DNA of 34,518 nt, taken from NCBI GenBank assembly GCA_007126375.1, contig SLBI01000133.1:1-34518 (forward strand), given 5' to 3'. Positions 32,362 through 34,518 of this stretch are shown here, one piece after another. The first letter of the stretch is position 1; each line of letters starts with the position of its first letter. A program made the translations under genes and the position numbers. The notes under the pieces were generated by a model. That model did no database searches and had not been told where the DNA came from. It saw nothing but the letters and a program-made list of their open reading frames with translations. Source of the DNA: Paracoccaceae bacterium. GTDB taxonomy: Bacteria > Pseudomonadota > Alphaproteobacteria > Rhodobacterales > Rhodobacteraceae.

Positions 32362-32389
32362 TTGTCCTGTGCAGAGGGCGCCGTATATA
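32362..32389 (+). promoter_or_regulatory. Candidate promoter for the NlpE-META gene
   Basis: TTGTCC (32362-32367) and TATATA (32384-32389) are 16 bases apart. Transcription would start near 32396, just after an in-frame ATG at 32394. That supports the downstream ATG at 32430 as the true start. Confidence 0.5.
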
Positions 32390-32429
32390 CAGCATGGGCG
32401 ATACGGTGCCGTTATCCAGGGGTCTGCCA

Positions 32430-33521
32430 ATGCGAAAACTCTTCTTCGGCACGGTTCTCGTGGCCTCTATTGGCAGCCTCTCGCCCTCCGCATCGGCGCA
32501 AACGATCGCAAGCGATACGCCCGAGACGCGTGTCGGGGCGCATGGGTTGCGGTTGCCGGCCAGTTTCTCCGGTGTCCTGCCTTGTGCTGACTGCCCCGGC
32601 ATTCGCCACCATCTCGATCTGTGGGATACCAGCGGCGGCTTCGTCCTGCGGCGCGAATACATCGACCGCGACCTCGTGGTTGTCACGCGCGGCCGCTGGC
32701 ATGCCGACCCGCAAGCCAGGGCGATCATCCTGCGCGGGGAAGACGGCGAGCAGATGGGCTGGCAGATCCTCGACCAGGACAGGGTGCGGATGCTCGATCA
32801 GGACGGCGACCCGATCGATTCGGAGCTCGATTACGAATTGTCTGCGGGCCCGATGGAGCCGGTCGATATCTCCGCCACCCTGACCGGAGCCTTCACCTAT
32901 TTCGCCGATGCCGCGCTGTTCGAGGATTGCCTGACCGGCGAGCGCATGCCGGTGGTTATGGCGGGCGACTACCTTGCCCTGGAACGGGCCTATCTCGAGG
33001 AACGATCGGCGCCGATGGCGCCGCTGCTGGCCCGCATCGACGCGCGCGTCGCCGAGGCCGAGGCAATGGAGGGGCCGCCCCGCCGCTCGGTCCATGTGGA
33101 GCGCTTGCATCATGTCACGCCGCACGGGGCCTGCCTGACCCGGCGGGCGCCGGCGCCGCTCGTCAACAGCTTCTGGCGCATCCGGAGTGTCGAGGGTGTG
33201 CCGTTGCCCGCGGGTGCCGACATGCGCGAACCGTATCTGTTGCTGCTGGCGGGCGAGGATGGCGCGTCACGCTTCAGCGGAACGCTGGGTTGCAACATGA
33301 TGATGGGCAGCTACACGCGCGACGGCGAAGCATTGAGCTTCGGCCCCGCTGCCTCGACCATGATGGCATGTCCGCCACCGCTCGACGGGCTGGAGCCCGC
33401 TTTCGCCGAAGCCCTCGCCGCGACCGCCGGCTTTTCCAGCGACGGCTACGCCCTGAACCTGACCGATGATGCGGGACGCATTCGTGCCAGCCTCGTGGCG
33501 GTGCATACCCCCTGGAACTGA
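32430..33521 (+). CDS. Secreted NlpE-like/META domain protein
   Basis: A 363-residue exported protein. A Sec signal peptide (residues 1-24, ending SASAQ) has no lipobox cysteine, so it should be soluble in the periplasm. About residues 40-120 resemble the NlpE N-terminal domain, with the hallmark FSGVLPCADCPGI. A linker region of unknown fold covers about 130-245. A META (HslJ-like) domain covers about 248-355, with NSFWRIRSVEG, GTLGCNMMMGSY and the STMMACPPP stretch. NlpE senses envelope and copper stress in Escherichia coli; META proteins are linked to envelope stress resistance. The start at 32430 follows AGGGG and a promoter match. Confidence 0.88.
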   Translation: MRKLFFGTVLVASIGSLSPSASAQTIASDTPETRVGAHGLRLPASFSGVLPCADCPGIRHHLDLWDTSGGFVLRREYIDRDLVVVTRGRWHADPQARAIILRGEDGEQMGWQILDQDRVRMLDQDGDPIDSELDYELSAGPMEPVDISATLTGAFTYFADAALFEDCLTGERMPVVMAGDYLALERAYLEERSAPMAPLLARIDARVAEAEAMEGPPRRSVHVERLHHVTPHGACLTRRAPAPLVNSFWRIRSVEGVPLPAGADMREPYLLLLAGEDGASRFSGTLGCNMMMGSYTRDGEALSFGPAASTMMACPPPLDGLEPAFAEALAATAGFSSDGYALNLTDDAGRIRASLVAVHTPWN

Positions 33522-33561
33522 CGGCACCGGCAGGGCCGGCCTAGAAGAGGAGCGACAGCCG

Positions 33562-34518
33562 ATGTGCACAGCCTGCTGGGAGCCCGAGGCCGCCCGGGCA
33601 GCGGGGATCGACCCCTGCCACTGTGGCGCGCCGCACACGATGCAGGCCTATGCCCGGCTCGAGGCGGATCTGCGCCGGCGCGAGTTCCTGGGGGGAGCGG
33701 CAGCGGTGATGGGGATGTTCGCCGGTTTCGGCCTGGCCCCGCGCGAGGTCCGCGCACAGACGGACGGGCAGCCACTCCTGCTGACGAACCTGCGCTTTTT
33801 CGACGGCGAGACCCTCGCCATGTTGGAAGGCCGTGACATCCTGATCGATGGCGGACGGATCGCGGCGCTGCCGGTTCGCGGCGAAGGGCCGACCGAGGCC
33901 CGGGTCATCGACTGCGGCGGCCGGTCGGTGATCCCCGGCCTGATCGACGCGCATTGGCACGCGACCCTGGTAGGGGTCAGCATGGTCGTCGCCCTGACCC
34001 AGGACATCGGCTTCATCCACCTGATGGCCGGGCGCGAAGCCGGTGCCACGCTGATGCGCGGCTTCACCACCGTGCGCGATGTGGGCGGTCCGGCCTTCGG
34101 GCTGAAGATGGCGATCGACCGTGGCGTCGTGGAGGGGCCGCGCATCTTTCCCTCCGGCGCCATGATTTCGCAGACCTCGGGCCATGGCGATTTCCGGCTG
34201 CTGTCCGAACTCCCGCGCTTTCCCGACACACCGCCCAGCAACATCGAGCGGCAGGGTGTCGCGCTCATCGCCGACGGCGCCGACATGGTGCTGCGCGCCA
34301 CCCGCGAACAGCTGATGAAGGGCGCGAGCCAGATCAAGATCATGGCCGGTGGCGGGGTGTCCTCGCTCTATGATCCGCTGGACACCACGCAGTTCACCGA
34401 ACGCGAGATGCGCGCCGCGGTGGAGGCGGCCGAGGATTGGGGCACCTATGTCTGCGCCCATGTCTACACGCCTGGCGGCATCCGCCGCGCCGTGGCGGCC
34501 GGTGTCAAGTCCATCGAA
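33562..34518 (+). CDS. Tat-exported metal-dependent amidohydrolase, N-terminal 319 residues
   Basis: The gene runs off the window end in frame. The amidohydrolase fold shows the metal pair HxH (His131, His133 in DAHWHATL), Lys259 in QIKIMAGGG as the probable carboxylated bridging lysine, and His300 in CAHVYT. The C-terminal metal ligands lie beyond the edge. A Tat signal (RRREFLGG, residues 38-45, cleavage near REVRAQ) is preceded by an unusual 37-residue leader with Cys2, Cys5, Cys19, His20 and Cys21. The start at 33562 follows AGAGGAG with nine-base spacing. The family includes imidazolonepropionase-like and Xaa-Pro dipeptidase-like enzymes; the substrate is not assigned. Confidence 0.88.
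   Translation, partial: MCTACWEPEAARAAGIDPCHCGAPHTMQAYARLEADLRRREFLGGAAAVMGMFAGFGLAPREVRAQTDGQPLLLTNLRFFDGETLAMLEGRDILIDGGRIAALPVRGEGPTEARVIDCGGRSVIPGLIDAHWHATLVGVSMVVALTQDIGFIHLMAGREAGATLMRGFTTVRDVGGPAFGLKMAIDRGVVEGPRIFPSGAMISQTSGHGDFRLLSELPRFPDTPPSNIERQGVALIADGADMVLRATREQLMKGASQIKIMAGGGVSSLYDPLDTTQFTEREMRAAVEAAEDWGTYVCAHVYTPGGIRRAVAAGVKSIE

Noticed and set aside
1-34518. CRISPR arrays, tRNA or rRNA genes, insertion sequences, prophage or attachment sites
   Set aside because: I saw no regular direct-repeat arrays, transposase or integrase coding sequence, or RNA-gene signatures.

Overview
The window is about 34.5 kb of GC-rich chromosome. It has dense, short-spaced operons, many ATGA/GTGA/TTGA start-stop overlaps, Tat-exported Sox enzymes, a fused TAXI-TRAP transporter and a SigF/NrsF-type ECF pair. 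Together these suggest an alphaproteobacterium, most likely Rhodobacterales or a close relative. The genus cannot be fixed from the sequence. I see no tRNA, rRNA, insertion sequence, prophage or CRISPR array.

Layout. 187-1242 (+): a DUF2256 zinc-ribbon protein and a PuuD-like class I glutamine amidotransferase. 1443-6005 (-): a compact sulfur-oxidation operon read soxY-soxZ-soxB-soxC-soxD, with no soxX or soxA and a one-haem SoxD. 6504-7687 (-): an ECF sigma factor and its NrsF/DUF1109 membrane anti-sigma factor, divergent from a lone DUF2282 (bufferin/BufA1-like) peptide at 7861-8169 (+). Matching promoter motifs face outwards from the region between them. 8622-11294 (+): a 7TM-PAS hybrid histidine kinase. 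11316-16851 (-): a TAXI binding protein, an intergenic terminator, a fused TRAP permease, a universal stress protein and a class III aminotransferase.

17193-22745 (+): five tightly coupled genes, HAD-UbiA fusion, GtrA, DprE1-like, DprE2-like and a GT-C-type membrane glycosyltransferase. From the gtrA gene on, the order matches mycobacterial Rv3789-Rv3790-Rv3791-Rv3792, which makes and uses decaprenyl-phosphoryl-arabinose. This is the most striking system in the window: an apparently complete polyprenyl-phosphoryl-D-arabinose pathway with its own candidate transferase, in an organism that should have no arabinogalactan. The acceptor is unknown.

22767-27324 (-): a polyamine-type ABC transporter (ATPase, binding protein, two permeases), with stem-loops flanking the binding-protein gene. 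27669-29296 (+): an AtzG/AtzE amidase pair. 29393-31240 (+): a cyclic-nucleotide-domain/patatin hydrolase whose natural start appears to be ATC instead of ATG. 31287-32330 (+): an AbrB-family membrane protein. 32430-33521 (+): a secreted NlpE-META domain protein. 33562 to the window end (+): the first 319 residues of a Tat-exported amidohydrolase with a cysteine-rich N terminus.
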